From Sarcocystis neurona (lineage: Eukaryota > Apicomplexa > Conoidasida > Eucoccidiorida > Sarcocystidae): a stretch of 64,000 nucleotides of DNA. The notes under the pieces were generated by a model. It had not been told where the DNA came from and made no database searches. It saw only the letters and a program-made list of their open reading frames with translations. The stretch is from positions 1,949,843 to 2,013,842 of the forward strand of contig KL647303.1 in NCBI GenBank assembly GCA_000727475.1, written 5' to 3'. The translations under genes and the position numbers were made by a program. Positions 21,610 to 33,399 of the stretch are shown piece after piece; within the stretch, counting starts at the first letter, position 1, and every line of letters starts with the position of its first letter.

Positions 21610-24257
21610 CTTTGAGAAGAAGGCCGTGAGGAAAGCTGCTCTTCGAGCTGCTGCTCCTGCCGTCGCATATCTTCTGCTGTTTCTGAATGATCTTCCACGG
21701 CCACGGGACCCCTCGCCGCATGTGTAGTTGCTGCAGTTGCTGGCGCCGGTGCCCTCTCTGCCTTCTTGTCCGGACGCGTCGTCTCGCATTCTCCGCCGTC
21801 CAGCGCTGCACCAGCAGCTGCGGGGATGACGTCGCTTCGGCCGCAGATCTGCTTCTCTTTCTCGGCTCTGCCGCCCCTCGTTGCGGCAGCGTGTGCGCGC
21901 GCAGCAGCAGCATCAGCACCAGAGGTAAGAGAGGAGGAGGACGAGGAGGGAGTGTCGTGCGGAGGGAAAGGTTTGGTGGATGCAGCAGCGCCCACCGACC
22001 CTGCTACACTGCTGAGAGAAGCGAGCGCAGCTGCTGCTGCTGCCCGCAGAGGGACTTCCGTTGCGAGTGTCTGAGCCACTTGGAATGCAGGCTGAAGAGG
22101 AACAGCAGCAGCAGCAGCTTCCTGCATTCCCGAAGCCTTCGTGAAGGAGGGAGTTGACTGCTCTGCGAATTCATTGGACGCAGCTCCAGCAGCAGCAGCG
22201 GCAGCACCAGCAGCAGTAGCGGCACCTTCCGCTTTGCCTCGTGCCGCTTCGGCAGACCCCCCGCGGCCCCTGTCACTCGTCTGCTCTCCCTCGCACATGT
22301 CGAAGTCCTGCTGCGCCTTTTCCTCCTGCCCCCGCTGCTGCTGTGCGTGCCGCTGCCTCTCCTCTTTCTGCTGCTGCATTTTATGTTCTTGTTGACGCTC
22401 GACAGGAACCTGCGCCTGTTTTCCATCTCGTTTTCCTTCTCCTTCCTGTTCTTCTTCCGGCAACTCCTCCTGCTGCTGCACGGCCGACTTCTGCGGCGCT
22501 TTCAGCTGCTCTTGTTGCTGCCAGCGTCCGGGGTGGTGATCGCCGGTGTACCACGTGTTCTGCATGCGACGGGTCTCCTGTTGCTGTCGCTGAGAGGGCG
22601 GCGGATGAGCAGCAGCAGGCAGTAGCCTTGCTGTTGCATCGGCCCTTCCCTCCAGAGTTGCTGCGGCAGCACCGACAGCTGGACACTCAGCAAGCGGAGC
22701 AGCCCGTGCTGGAGTACCAGCAGCAGTTTCACTGGGCACAGCAGGCCAGTACCCCAGAGAACGCCACTCAGGACGCAGTGAAGAGACAGCTGTCCTAGCA
22801 GCAGCAGGAAGCCTACTCGTCCGCTCAGCTCTTCTCTCCGGCGGCACCTGCTGTCGTTCCTCTGCAGCTGGCTCTCCTTCGCTGCTAGCTGTCCAGCAGC
22901 TGAAGCGACTGCTGCTGTATGCAGGACAAAAAGCCGTCTTATTGGGGAAGTATGGTGGACTCTGGGGAGAGAAGATGGACTTCTTGCCTGCATCCCCGCA
23001 GACACCTGTTGCATTTCCCTCTGCTGCAACTGCTGCTGTTTCACCGGCGGCTGCGGCGTCTCCATTTGCAGCTGCACCTGCACCTCTCGCATCTGCTGTT
23101 GCTGCTGCTGGTCGGTCTGCAACTGTCGTTGTTCCTTCGTTTGCTGCTGCTCTTCCTGCTGCTCCTGCTCGTGCAGCTAAGGCAAGCACCCCCTGCAGAT
23201 GCAGCGGCAGGCGCCCTGCAACAGCAGATGCCACGCGAGATGACCAACGCCGCGCACGCACTCGCCCGGGCGCTGGTTCTGCTGCTGCTCCCTCTCTCTG
23301 CCGTCCCTTCACCACGTCTGCTGCCGCAGAAAGGAACTTCTCTTCGGTGCAGAAGACGGCACTGCCGCTGGAGCCAGTCACAGTTCTGCTCCTGCTGTTG
23401 CGGCACAAAGCCGCATCCCTGCTCCTCCTGCTCCTCCTTGTCTTGGTGGAACTCATGTGTGGCAGCAACCTGTTGCCTTTGCTGCTGGCGCCTGCGTTTT
23501 CTCTCCCACTGGTGCTGCTGCTACTAACGCTGCTGCTTTGGCGGCGGCCGCTGCGGCCTGCTGTGCTGCTCCTGCGGCTCGTGCTGCCGCCTTTTCTGGC
23601 GCCTCCTTTACGCCAAGAACTTCCTCTTGCTGCAGTACTCCTGCAGCAGTCGTCCGTGAAGCTGTTCAGACGCAGCAACCCACTCCAGTTGCTGCGGCTG
23701 CTGCTACAAAACGGAGAGAAAGACGCCGCGCCCGCGTCTCTGCTGCTGCTGGCGTTGTGGCGCGGCCTCTCGCGGCTGTTCTGCTGCCACTCCCGCTCAC
23801 CGCTGCACCTGCTATATCGGTGTGTCGGCCTGCTGTCGCTGCGTTCGCTGCACCACGGGCTTCCTGAGCTGCTACCGCTGCTGCTGCTCAACGCATCCTT
23901 CGAGCAGATGCTTTCGGCGCTGCTGCTCAACAGGTCTTTTCGATTGCTGCTGATGTTCCCGGGCTGAAGACTGCTGCTGCTGCAGTCGCTGCAGAAACAC
24001 TGCGTCAACATGCCTTCCTCTAAAAGAGCCAGGCACTCGAGTGTTGACTTCCTTCTTCCACACCGGTTCTGCGACGCAGCACTTTCCTGTGCGTGCAACG
24101 GCGGCCGCGCCGCCATTGCGTTCCCCTGCTCCTCTGGCTGCTGCTGCTGCTGCTCCTGCTGTAATCGCAGCTCCTGCTGCTGCTGCCCTTGCTCGCTGCT
24201 GCCGTTGCTGCCGTTCAGCGACAACCTCCGCAGCAAAGACGCCGCCAGCACTTCCAT
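21610..24257 (-). CDS. Long Ser/Gln/Ala-rich open exon; possible N-terminus of the channel or separate gene
   Basis: An open frame of 882 codons begins at ATG (24,257) with in-frame TAG and TGA 12-18 nt upstream, and ends at the strong donor CAAAG|GTAAGAAG (21,610), phase 2. The N-terminal part reads MEVLAASLLRRLSLNG, then Gln runs, KSTLECLALLEEGML, then a long serine/arginine-rich stretch, Gln/Glu segments and Ala-rich blocks. No domain was recognised; the composition suggests a disordered cytosolic region. It lies upstream of the channel gene on the same strand. The phase does not directly fit the 18.5-19.9 kb exon, so a small exon is missing or this is another gene. Confidence 0.45.
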
Positions 24258-24439
24258 CGTCTTCGCTCTTCACTACGCAGTGGTCCCTCGACAAACTCTC
24301 GCTCCTGCTTTCCTGCTCCAGCCCGTACTCCTGCTGCTGCAGTCGCTGCCACCGCTGTTGCTGCCGCAGTGGCTCCTGTCAGTGTTTTTCTCCTGCATTC
24401 ACAGCTGTCGGTTTTCCTGCTGCAATCGCTGCAGCCGCT

Positions 24440-24640
24440 GTTGCTTCTGCAGGTGCTGCTGCTCCTTCGTAGTGCTGCAGGTGCTGCTGCTGATGATGCT
24501 GCTGCTGCAGGCGCTGCTGCTGCTGCAGATGCTGCTGCAGATGCTGCTGCTGCAGATGCTGCTGCTGTAGACGCTGCTGCTGCTGCTGCAGATGCTGCTG
24601 CTCCTTCCGATGCTGCACGCGCTGCTGCTGCTGATGCTGC
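24440..24640. repeat. CTG/CAG array with 9-15 bp periodicity
   Basis: Plus strand GCTGCTGCTGCAGAT units repeat many times. Read on minus it is a Gln/His run (QQHLQQQQ), on plus a Leu/Met run. Confidence 0.75.
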
Positions 24641-25599
24641 TGCTGATCTCGTCAGCCATGAAACCTGGTTTCTCGACGCACCGGAGGAACAGCGGTAGCA
24701 GCGTCAAAAAGGATTCCTTCTTTTTAACTGAAGCAGCAGCCTCCAGGAAGCAGCTTTTCAACGAAGAGCCGCACTTCATCAACGCAGCAACTGCAGCAGC
24801 AATAGCCCCGCTACAGCGGCACACCGCCAAGAAACACCGAGTGCAGCCGCAGCAGCAGAAGACCGCAGCAGCACACCGCGCGAGATGCACCCCTCACACT
24901 AAAACCAGCAGCAGCACGAAGAGGAAGCGGCAGCGCCAGCACGTGCATGAAACGAGCCGCTTCTCCACATGGAGGAGAACTTGCTGCAGCCGCCGCTGCT
25001 GCTGCTGGTCGAGGAGACAGAGACGCGCGTCGCGACGGTCCTTGCAGCCGGAGTGGAACAGTGCAGCAGCAGCAGCACGAGCGTCCTACCCCTAGCAGCA
25101 CGACGCTTGAGCTACGGGGACCTACTACGTCGGCTTCCCTTGCTGGATCCTGTCGCTGCTCTCCCGTTGCTGCGTAAGTCTTCTAGGTCCACCAGCTGCT
25201 GCGTCTCCGCCTCTCGTCCCTGCTGATGACGCGCACCCAAGTTGCTGCTACTGGTGCGGTCGACGTTGCCGCTGCGGCGCTGCTGCACTCCGTCCGGCCC
25301 GCGTCGCCGAACGCGCGGCGATGCTCTGTGTGCTACTAGTTAAACGAGAAGAGGTCAGCCACAGCAGCAGCAGACAGCAAGAAACATGCATCCCACTGCA
25401 GCGGTGACTTGCACTTGCAAAGTACGGGGACACAGAGAACAGCTGGATGTAGAGGTATCATCTAAACAGGAAAAACCACACCTACTGAGGTCTGGAGTGG
25501 GGATAATAAGGCGAGAGAGGAAGGAAGATAAATGAAGAAGACATTCGAGTGTACGTACACCAGCTACTGGAAGCGTATCCTGCACGACGCTCGGTCCTT

Positions 25600-25980
25600 C
25601 CTTTCTCCACGTCTATGCTCTTCGTTCTTCCTTTTTTTGCTTTGCCTTTCCTCTGGCTTTCCTCGTGTGGTTCCCCGCCTCCGAAGAATCCTTGCCGCTT
25701 CTTTTGCTTCTCTCCGTCCCGCCCGGCGGCTCTTTCTCCCCCGTTTGTCCCCCTCCGCTTGAACTCTTCTTCTCCTGCGGTTGTTTTTTCTTCTCTTCCG
25801 GATTGACTGCTTCCTCCCACTTTCCGCGTTCTTCTTCTCTCTGCGCCTTCTCCCTTCCTCCTCTTCCTCTCCGCTGGCGCAGCCCACGCCCATACGCGCG
25901 AGTCCGACGCGGCGGCGCAGCCGAGCGGAGCGGCACAGTGAGAGACACGCGCCGGGCTCGTGCGCGCGCGCGCGCTTCGC
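25600..25980 (+). other. Pyrimidine-rich tract (plus strand), no gene recognised
   Basis: CT-rich sequence with CTTCCTTTTTTTGC and CTCTTCCTCTCC. The Arg/Lys/Glu-rich minus frames follow from this composition. It may be an intron or a leader. Confidence 0.4.
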
Positions 25981-26839
25981 AGCAGGGCGGCGCGCCGCTG
26001 TGTCTCGTCTCCCCCGCGGTCCACCGACGGAGCGGCACTGCGGCTTCACCCGAAAATCCAACGAGCCGGCAAAACCAGGACGCTCGCAGGCAGAGAAACC
26101 GCCTACGTATACACACAGATGCAGATCGCGTGGCGTGTAGAAGATACACGAGCTTATGTGCACCACGCAAAAGGTTCCCTGACAAAGGTAGCTCGCGTGC
26201 CGTACCTCCCGACGCGCCGGGTCGCTCACCCAAAAATTTGCAACATTCATTTACCGCGTCGCAGGCTGCGTTTCTGTCGAGCAGAATCTTCTGCTGCTGG
26301 CGACCGCTGCTGCTCAGCGGACGGCGGGACACCGCTGACTCGGTGCTGCTGTGCCTCACGCTAGTCAACAGCAGCAATGGTCCCAGAACGCTTCATCCCG
26401 AAGCGTGCACGAGCTTCTACAGTGTCTGCCCTGCACACGTATTTGTGGAAATTCGACGTGTACACGTAGATGCAGGCGCACCTACACCTGTAAGTCACAA
26501 CACGTATACGTGCCTACGTATACATACACATATAGATACATATATATATTTGTTCACGCACACACATACACACGCACAGAGGGACATATCCAGAGAGACA
26601 CAGACACCATGTGCAGGAAAGATGTGTCATACGTTTTCTTCTCTTTTCTCTATCTCCCTCTCCATGGCAATAAGAGACGGTCGAAAGACCGTCACTGCGA
26701 GGTTTGTAGGGACGCCCGATTCCTCTTTTTTTGTTGCTGTAGTGGGGTCTGCACGAGAAAGGACTCTGCTGCTGCGAGCGCTGCCGACGCGCAGCCTCGT
26801 GCGCGCGCCCGTCTGTCTGTCACTCGCAAAATATGAGCC

Positions 26840-27120
26840 CCCGCAGGTCTGCAGGGTCATGCAGATACGCGTATATACGCGCAGAAAATAGAGAGACAGA
26901 GAGATGGGTAGATGCAGATGAAGTAACTGTTAGTGTTGCGAGAAGTGTTGCCTGGCATCCAGAAACACACACTAGCAGTTGGACTTCTTTGTAGAGGAAG
27001 ACGCGCTTGCGCGGTGGCTGCGTATGTTCTTCTGCGGGGAAGATAAACTGCTTCGCCACGCCCACACCCATATACAGATACGTATCTCTTGCTTCTACGG
27101 TAGAGCAGGGTTGCTTCGCA
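26840..27120 (-). CDS. Possible exon, unknown product
   Basis: The minus-strand frame around 26,980-27,100 reads EARDTYLYMGVGVAKQFIFP, then AEEHTQPPRKRVFLYKEVQ, and reaches a GTGTGT donor. Balanced composition suggests coding. It lies between CAG/CTG blocks; no link to a neighbouring gene could be shown. Confidence 0.25.
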
Positions 27121-27339
27121 GCAGCACCAAAAGAATAGGCGCACACAAAGAAGGAAAGAGAGTTCGACGGATGACACCGGTGAAAGGCAGTTCGGAAGAG
27201 CAGCAACCGCACAAGAATTGCACAGCAGATCCAGAGAGAGGAGTCGTCACTGCCGCGTCAGGCAACGCTGGTGCTGGTCTCTTGTTTTCGTTGCTGGTCA
27301 CCTTCTGGCTTCGATGAGAACGCGTGAAAGCAGCAGCAA

Positions 27340-29400
27340 CCGCATAACAAGACCGTCTCCGCTGTTGCTGCTGCCACCTCACTGCAGTTTTCCTGTTGTC
27401 CCTGCTGCTCCTCCCAGTTCTCTCCGGCTCCTGCTGCTGCGCTGCACCACTGCCCCGAAGCTGCACGCACCGCCATGCAATGGTGGCCCCTTCTACGTTC
27501 TGCTCCTGCTGCTGCGCTGGTGCGGTCCCAATGCTGCAAACCTCTCCGCGCGCTGAAGTTCTTTCCGCAGCCTTGGCTGCTGCCGTTGCTGCTTCGGCTC
27601 CAGGCGCGCTGGCTGCTCCTCTTGCGGTTGATCGTGCTTTGGCCACTGCTGCTCGTCCTGTTGGCACTTTGGCTTCTCCTGTTGCTGCAGCGATCCACGC
27701 TCCGGCTGCTGCTCTCCTACGTACTTTGCAAACTCCTGCTGCTGGCACTTTGGCTGTTGCTGTGCGCGCTTTGGCTGCCGTGCTGGTGGCGCTTCGGCTG
27801 CCGTTGCTGCTGCTGCTGGCACTTTGGCTGCTGCGGCTTCTGCCGCTTGTCGCGCTTTGGCTGTTGCTGCAGTTGGTGGTGGTGGGGCTTTGGCTGCTGC
27901 TCTCAGGGGAGCTGCTGCTGTGCCTGCTGCTGTCGTTTCGCAAGGACGCGAGCAGGAACACAGCAGCAGGGCACCAACAGCAGCGCAGCAACAAGATTTA
28001 CAGTTACCGCAGCTGCAGCAGTAGCAGCAAGAAAGACGCAGACCGCCAACCGTCCTGCAGCAGGCGCTACCCCCCACACTGCTGCTTCAGCTCTTGGCCT
28101 CTATAAGGCATATCCTTCGTACGTCAGATGAATACAAAAACAGAAATATAGGAACAAATGCTGTGCATCCTTCCGCTCACGCATGCAAATCCCGACACGT
28201 GTTCTGCTGCTGACGACGACCCGGCGCAGCAACACGCGCATCGCCCTCTGACGCCGTCTGCCCCTGCAGCGGAAGCCGAAACAGCAACTGCGACATCAGC
28301 AGCACGAGTTGTGCACCATCAGCGGCAGCAGCTCGCAGAGCTACGCACACGTGTCACAAGCCCAGGTCGCGCCGTCTGAACAACAGCAGCTCGGCAGCAG
28401 CAGTGCGCCACAGACCGGCAAATAATCCACACGAAAGGGAAGTCACCTCTTTAGTGCGGCTGCGCAGAAACATGAAAATTTGGCGTCCTCGTCCTGCTGC
28501 TAAAGTAATTCACACTGCTGCTCCTGCTACGAATGAAGGAGTCTATTGCTGCTGCTGCTGCTGCCTGCATGGACGACTTCCTGCTGCTGCAATTGCACTT
28601 AGGGAAGGTTGCTACCACGAGGCACACAGACTCTCTCGGGCTGCTGCTGTCCGACCCTGCTGCGCCCCCTGAGGCTACCGCTCCACGGGGAGAGGCTCCT
28701 GCGGCCCTCTGCTGCTACTGTTTCAGAAAAGGAGAGGAAGCGGAGGAGAAGAAGCAGCTGCGAAGTTTCGGCAGTTTTGGGGTCCGCTGCTGCGCTGAGA
28801 ACCATCACAAACTGCTGCTGTCTCTGCTCCGACAGGCACAGAGAGCCGTTGCTGGGGGCGGTTTTTCAGTGGGACCTGCTGCTGCTGCTCTAGTACTACG
28901 CCTACTAGTAACGCGAAGAAGGCCGCTCGACGCTTTCTACAGAAAACAACTCGACGCTACATGAGCGTCAATCGGTGACGGAGGGGAGCAAGCGCCAGCC
29001 GTCTTGGTACACGCACAGACCTTTGCTGCTGCCCAGCGCGCCTGCTGTCTCTTTGCTCCGCCTGCTGCTGTCTCTCACTGTTGTGTAGCGCGTCGTCGTG
29101 GCTCTGGCGCCTGCTGGCCCGCTGCTGCTGCTGCTCCTCCCGCTCGGGCTATTCTTGCCGCACACTTTGGTTCGTGCACTGCCGCCGCCTGCAGGGCCTC
29201 GGCTGCTACCTCATCTCCCTTCGCCTTTGCTGAAGGACTCCCGCCGTTGTTGCACTGCTGCTGTTGCTGCTGCTGTCGCTGTTGCGGTCGCCGCCGTTGC
29301 TTTGCAGCCGCGAACTCACGTTGCTCTCTTTGGAGCCTCCGCACCGGGCGTCTCGTAGACCAACAGAGGGCCACAGCAGCAATAGGTGGGTTCTGCTCCT
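27340..29400. repeat. CTG-rich (plus strand) triplet region
   Basis: Interrupted GCTGCTG and TTGGCTGC blocks, notably GGCACTTTGGCTGCTGC-type units at 27,600-27,900. Possible exons inside could not be assigned. Confidence 0.6.
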
Positions 29401-29721
29401 GCACGAGGAGCAGGAGAAAGATGCGATTTACCAGTAGGACCACCCCACTACGGGGTAGCACGAGACACACAGGCAGCCGAAGCTGCAGTAGCGTCCTGCA
29501 GCAGCGCTCGCGACTGCCCCACACCGTAGCAGGGCCCTCTAGCCGCGTAGAAGGCCAAGAAGACGAGGAATGTCTCGTTACTGCTGCTGCGGCGTGCGCC
29601 ACTCCTACTGACAGGAGTGTTCGTACGCAAAAGTCTCGCATAATGAGCTGCACTACCTTCCCCGGAGCAGCTGTGAAGCTACCTACTGCAAAGGCAGTAC
29701 CGCTTGAGGTGCACGGCCGAC

Positions 29722-29905
29722 CTACTGCAGAGGCGCGAGACGTGCAAACTGAGAAGTCATCTCCTCCTACGGGAAGACAGCTCCAGACGCAAGACTCAAC
29801 TGTTGCAAAGGCAAGACAGCGCTGGACGCAAGACTTAACTATTGCAGAGGCAAGACAGCTGTGGAAGCGACACACGTCGACTGCAACGGGAAGACACTTC
29901 TTCAC
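29722..29905 (+). repeat. 39-bp imperfect tandem repeat, about four copies
   Basis: Units such as TTGCAAAGGCAAGACAGCGC followed by TGGACGCAAGACTTAAC recur at 29,765, 29,801 and 29,840, with a diverged copy at 29,722. On plus they would encode TVAKARQRWTQDL-like 13-residue repeats. Confidence 0.6.
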
Positions 29906-30489
29906 GTCCCTTACACGGAGAGATACACAGCACTCTGCTGTACGCCGTCTGTCTGTCTCTCTCCCTCGGCGCGGAGCGCACTTCCTGCATATTCACTTCC
30001 GCGGCCGATCGTGCGGCTGGAGATTTCCTGCATGCGCATGTTCGACGTGCTCACAAAGTGCTGGGCTTTGTGCCGCATGAACGTGCGTCGCGGTGACATA
30101 CTGCTGCGGAAGACTGCGGCTCGAGGAGCAGCCTCAGGGGAGAGAGGTTCCGTTTCTCTCTCTCTGTGCCGCGCTGCCGCTTTGCCGCTACCCTACAGCC
30201 AGCTGCTCCTTCCCCTCCGCTCTTGCTGACTGTGGCCGCCGTGAAACCCTCCTCCTGTTCGCCGCGCGTTTTTCAGCTGGAGAGTGGGCGCAGCACAACA
30301 TACAGTCACTCGTCGCGTTGTGCGAGAGGAGAGCAGCGTCGCAGCTGTCATGTCCGTATGCGGTGCTGGAGTTGGTTCTTCTCCTCGTGCCCCCTGCTGC
30401 TGCTCCTGTTTGGTGCTGGGTTTCTGAAGTGAGTGCCCAGAGCTATTCTTGCTGACGCCCCGGCAGAAAACGTGATGCTGCACTTGTAG

Positions 30490-30597
30490 GGTGATGACGT
30501 CGCGTCTGTGTTGACGGTGCTGCGGCATCTGCCGGCGATGCACATGCCCTCTGATCTGGAGCGCCGGGTGCGGCGGCAGCTCGTGCATCTGTCTTAG
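30490..30597 (+). CDS. Possible plus-strand exon resembling a channel C-linker
   Basis: After TTGTAG the frame reads GDDVASVLTVLRHLPAMHMP, then SDLERRVRRQLVHLS and TAG. The L-P-x2-L-x2-R-V-R pattern resembles the C-linker after S6 in cyclic-nucleotide-gated and related K+ channels. No pore motif or cyclic-nucleotide domain was found nearby, and the opposite strand is also open here. Confidence 0.2.
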   Translation, partial: GDDVASVLTVLRHLPAMHMPSDLERRVRRQLVHLS

Positions 30598-31983
30598 ACG
30601 TGCTCTTCTTTATTCAAACGAATGTGGACGCGTTTACGCCAGGACAGAGGAGGAGGATCGCGGGGATCTCCAGCCGCAGCAGTGCGAGCACCTCCTCCTC
30701 CCCCTACCGGCGCAGATGATCTCTGGGCAGCCGCAGCAGCAGGCCGCCAACCAGCGGCGGCCGGGCTCAGCGGCACTGTCTCCCTCGCATGCGGCGCGCA
30801 GGAGCCTGATACGCGCGTGTGGAGGCATATATACTGCATCTGCTGCTGTGTTGGACGGAAAGGCAGAAGAGGACGCTGGCACAAATACAGAGGGGCGGCC
30901 AAAACAACGGCGATCCAAACGTGAGAGAAGATTAAAATGCCACGCCGCAGTCTGCCGCTGAGGCAAGCGGCGACGCCGATGCTGGACGCCAGGATGACCG
31001 TTACGACTCAATACACATATGCGGTGTACACAAGGAGCAGGAGAGCTGCTCGCACGCGCCTACGCTGCTTGCCGCATCTAGGGTAGTTGCTGCTGGTGAC
31101 GCTGCCACGCCAGCGCCCCCCGTCCTTCCGCTGCCGCTGCTCCGTGCTGTCGCTGCTCCTCCTCGCAGACAGGAGGAGGTACACAAGGAGCCGGTCGCAC
31201 TGGTGCCGCTGCTGTGTCGCTGATGCTGCTGCCCCGGTCGCTCTTGTCGTCGCTGCTGCGTTCTCCACTGCAGTTGCTGCAGCTGCAGGGCGCTCCCAGT
31301 GCAGCGCGCGCGGCTACCACGTTCGACCGATGCGCTGCTGCTAAGGACGAGGGCGCGGCTGTTCCGGACGCTAACGCTGAGGGGCTGTGTGACTGCTACT
31401 CTTGGATCTGCACAACCAGCTGCGCTTACTGCACTGCTGCTGCTACGAATGTAGCCCTGCTAAATGAGGTACTCCTCCTCTCAGAAAGAAAGCAACGCGG
31501 CTGCGGCCGCTGCTGTAGCAAGCTGCTGCTGAGGCTTTGACTGCTGAAGAACAGCTGCTTTCTTTTCTACCTGGACAACAGCTCCGCTTGCCGCTGCTCC
31601 TCCGGTTGTGCCGCTGCTGGTGTTGCGGCATCTGCTACGGCAATGCAACTTGCTGCCTCCACTAGCGGCCGTGTCCCCCCGACGTCGGATGCCTCGACTC
31701 ACCCGCGCGCCAGCCGCGGGACTGCAGCTGCTCTGGCAGCCAGGAAAGGATACAATGTTAAAAGCAAGAGCGAACAGGAAGAGATAGCTGACGCTCGTTG
31801 ACGCCCACGATCCTTCTGCTGCCGCTGCTGAGCAGCTACTGAAGTGCTGCTGCTGCGGATGCACGGGGGGTGCGCAGTGGCGCCCAGCTGCTGAGCCTCA
31901 TGAAAAAGTCGGCACCCTTTTTTCTTCCACGTTCCCGCACGACGCGTCGGGAAGTTTTCTTCGGTTACGGCAGGCTCTGTCAT
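30594..31983 (-). CDS. Possible multipass membrane protein exons (tetraspanin-like hydrophobic pattern)
   Basis: Three minus-strand pieces look coding: an ATG-led segment at 31,983 (MTEPAVTEENFPTRRAG), a membrane helix at about 31,770-31,835 (TSVSYLFLFALAFNIV) ending later at donor CGG|GTGAGT, and two close helices at about 30,880-30,995 (VVTVILASSIGVAACLSG, ILIFSHVWIAVVLAAPLYL). A single helix followed by a helical hairpin with a short basic loop resembles tetraspanins, but no CCG motif was seen and the phases between the last two pieces do not match. Treat as an unassigned membrane protein gene. Confidence 0.3.
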
Positions 31984-32935
31984 CCACCGCTTAAGAGAGA
32001 GGTCGAAACAGCCTTCACACCATCACGTACCGGTTTGTCGCTGTGCTGCTGCTGCCGGTGTCCGCGTTGTGCCGCTTCCGACTCCCGCGCCGGTGTCGCT
32101 GCTGCCGCTGCCCCTATGTTGCGGCTGGCACTCCTGTGCCGACGGTGGGTGGCTCAGCCGACTTGAGCTGGGAGTCCTGCGTTGCTTCTTGTGCAGTCTT
32201 GTGCTGCAGCTGTGGTTGTTGCACGTACGGTTAACTGCCTGCTGCCGCTTGCGTCCGACCTGCTAGCTCCAGCAGGGTTCTACTGGCTGCTGCCGGATCA
32301 CGCGATTCTGTCTTTAGCTAATGCAGACGCCGACGCTTGCGCTACTGCCACACCACGAGAAAAGCACCCATGACGCGCCCACTGCAAACGGCTCACATTG
32401 GGGGGGGGGGGGGTCGCATGGAGCCACTCAATCGGCGCTCGGAACGAGCATATAAACTCATGCAGGCACGCTGCTGTCGCTGCTCCACGGTTCACACACA
32501 CCCGAGCTGTTCGCTCCTCAGGGCGTCGTAACAGGTCCCTGCGGATACTTGTGGAGCGTTGGTCGCTGGCGCTTGAAGGAGAGAGAGTTACTGCCGCTGT
32601 CGGAGCAGAATCCACTGCTGCTGTCGCTATGACGCACACGCCGCTGGTGTCGCTCGCTGGCAATCGCACGCCTATTCCTGCTGATTCATACCTTTCATAC
32701 CTTCCACCGGCAACTCTTCGCAGGAACCTCCCGCTACTGCCACTTCTTTGCTGCGGCCGTGTACCGAAACCGTACTGTCTGCTGCTGCCCCACACTGCGA
32801 CGGGCAGCACCCCGAGAGTACACACCGCTGCTCCTGCAATGTTACATGTGATTTAACGTATTGGTGGCACTGCTGGAAAAGCAAGAGATGTGTACTTCAC
32901 GGGGGGAGGGTGAGGGGGCGAGGGGGGGGGGGGGG

Positions 32936-33288
32936 NNNNNNNNNNNNNNNNNNNNNNNNNNNNNNNNNNNNNNNNNNNNNNNNNNNNNNNNNNNNNNNNN
33001 NNNNNNNNNNNNNNNNNNNNNNNNNNNNNNNNNNNNNNNNNNNNNNNNNNNNNNNNNNNNNNNNNNNNNNNNNNNNNNNNNNNNNNNNNNNNNNNNNNNN
33101 NNNNNNNNNNNNNNNNNNNNNNNNNNNNNNNNNNNNNNNNNNNNNNNNNNNNNNNNNNNNNNNNNNNNNNNNNNNNNNNNNNNNNNNNNNNNNNNNNNNN
33201 NNNNNNNNNNNNNNNNNNNNNNNNNNNNNNNNNNNNNNNNNNNNNNNNNNNNNNNNNNNNNNNNNNNNNNNNNNNNNNNNNNNNNNNN
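32936..33288. other. Assembly gap (353 N) flanked by poly-G
   Basis: The N run is preceded by 14 G (32,922-32,935) and followed by 10 G (33,289-33,298). Any gene crossing it cannot be read. Confidence 0.98.
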
Positions 33289-33399
33289 GGGGGGGGGGAG
33301 GACTGGCACACACGGTCACATCTCCAAATCCTGCGGCACGCGGAGAACTGAGTGGCGCTAGTTGTGCGGCCAAGTTAATCCCGCCCGCACAAGCAGCAC

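Noticed and set aside
25564..26377. Arg/Lys/Glu-rich minus-strand frames
   Set aside because: All three frames are similarly open because plus is pyrimidine-rich; no motif or splice pair found.
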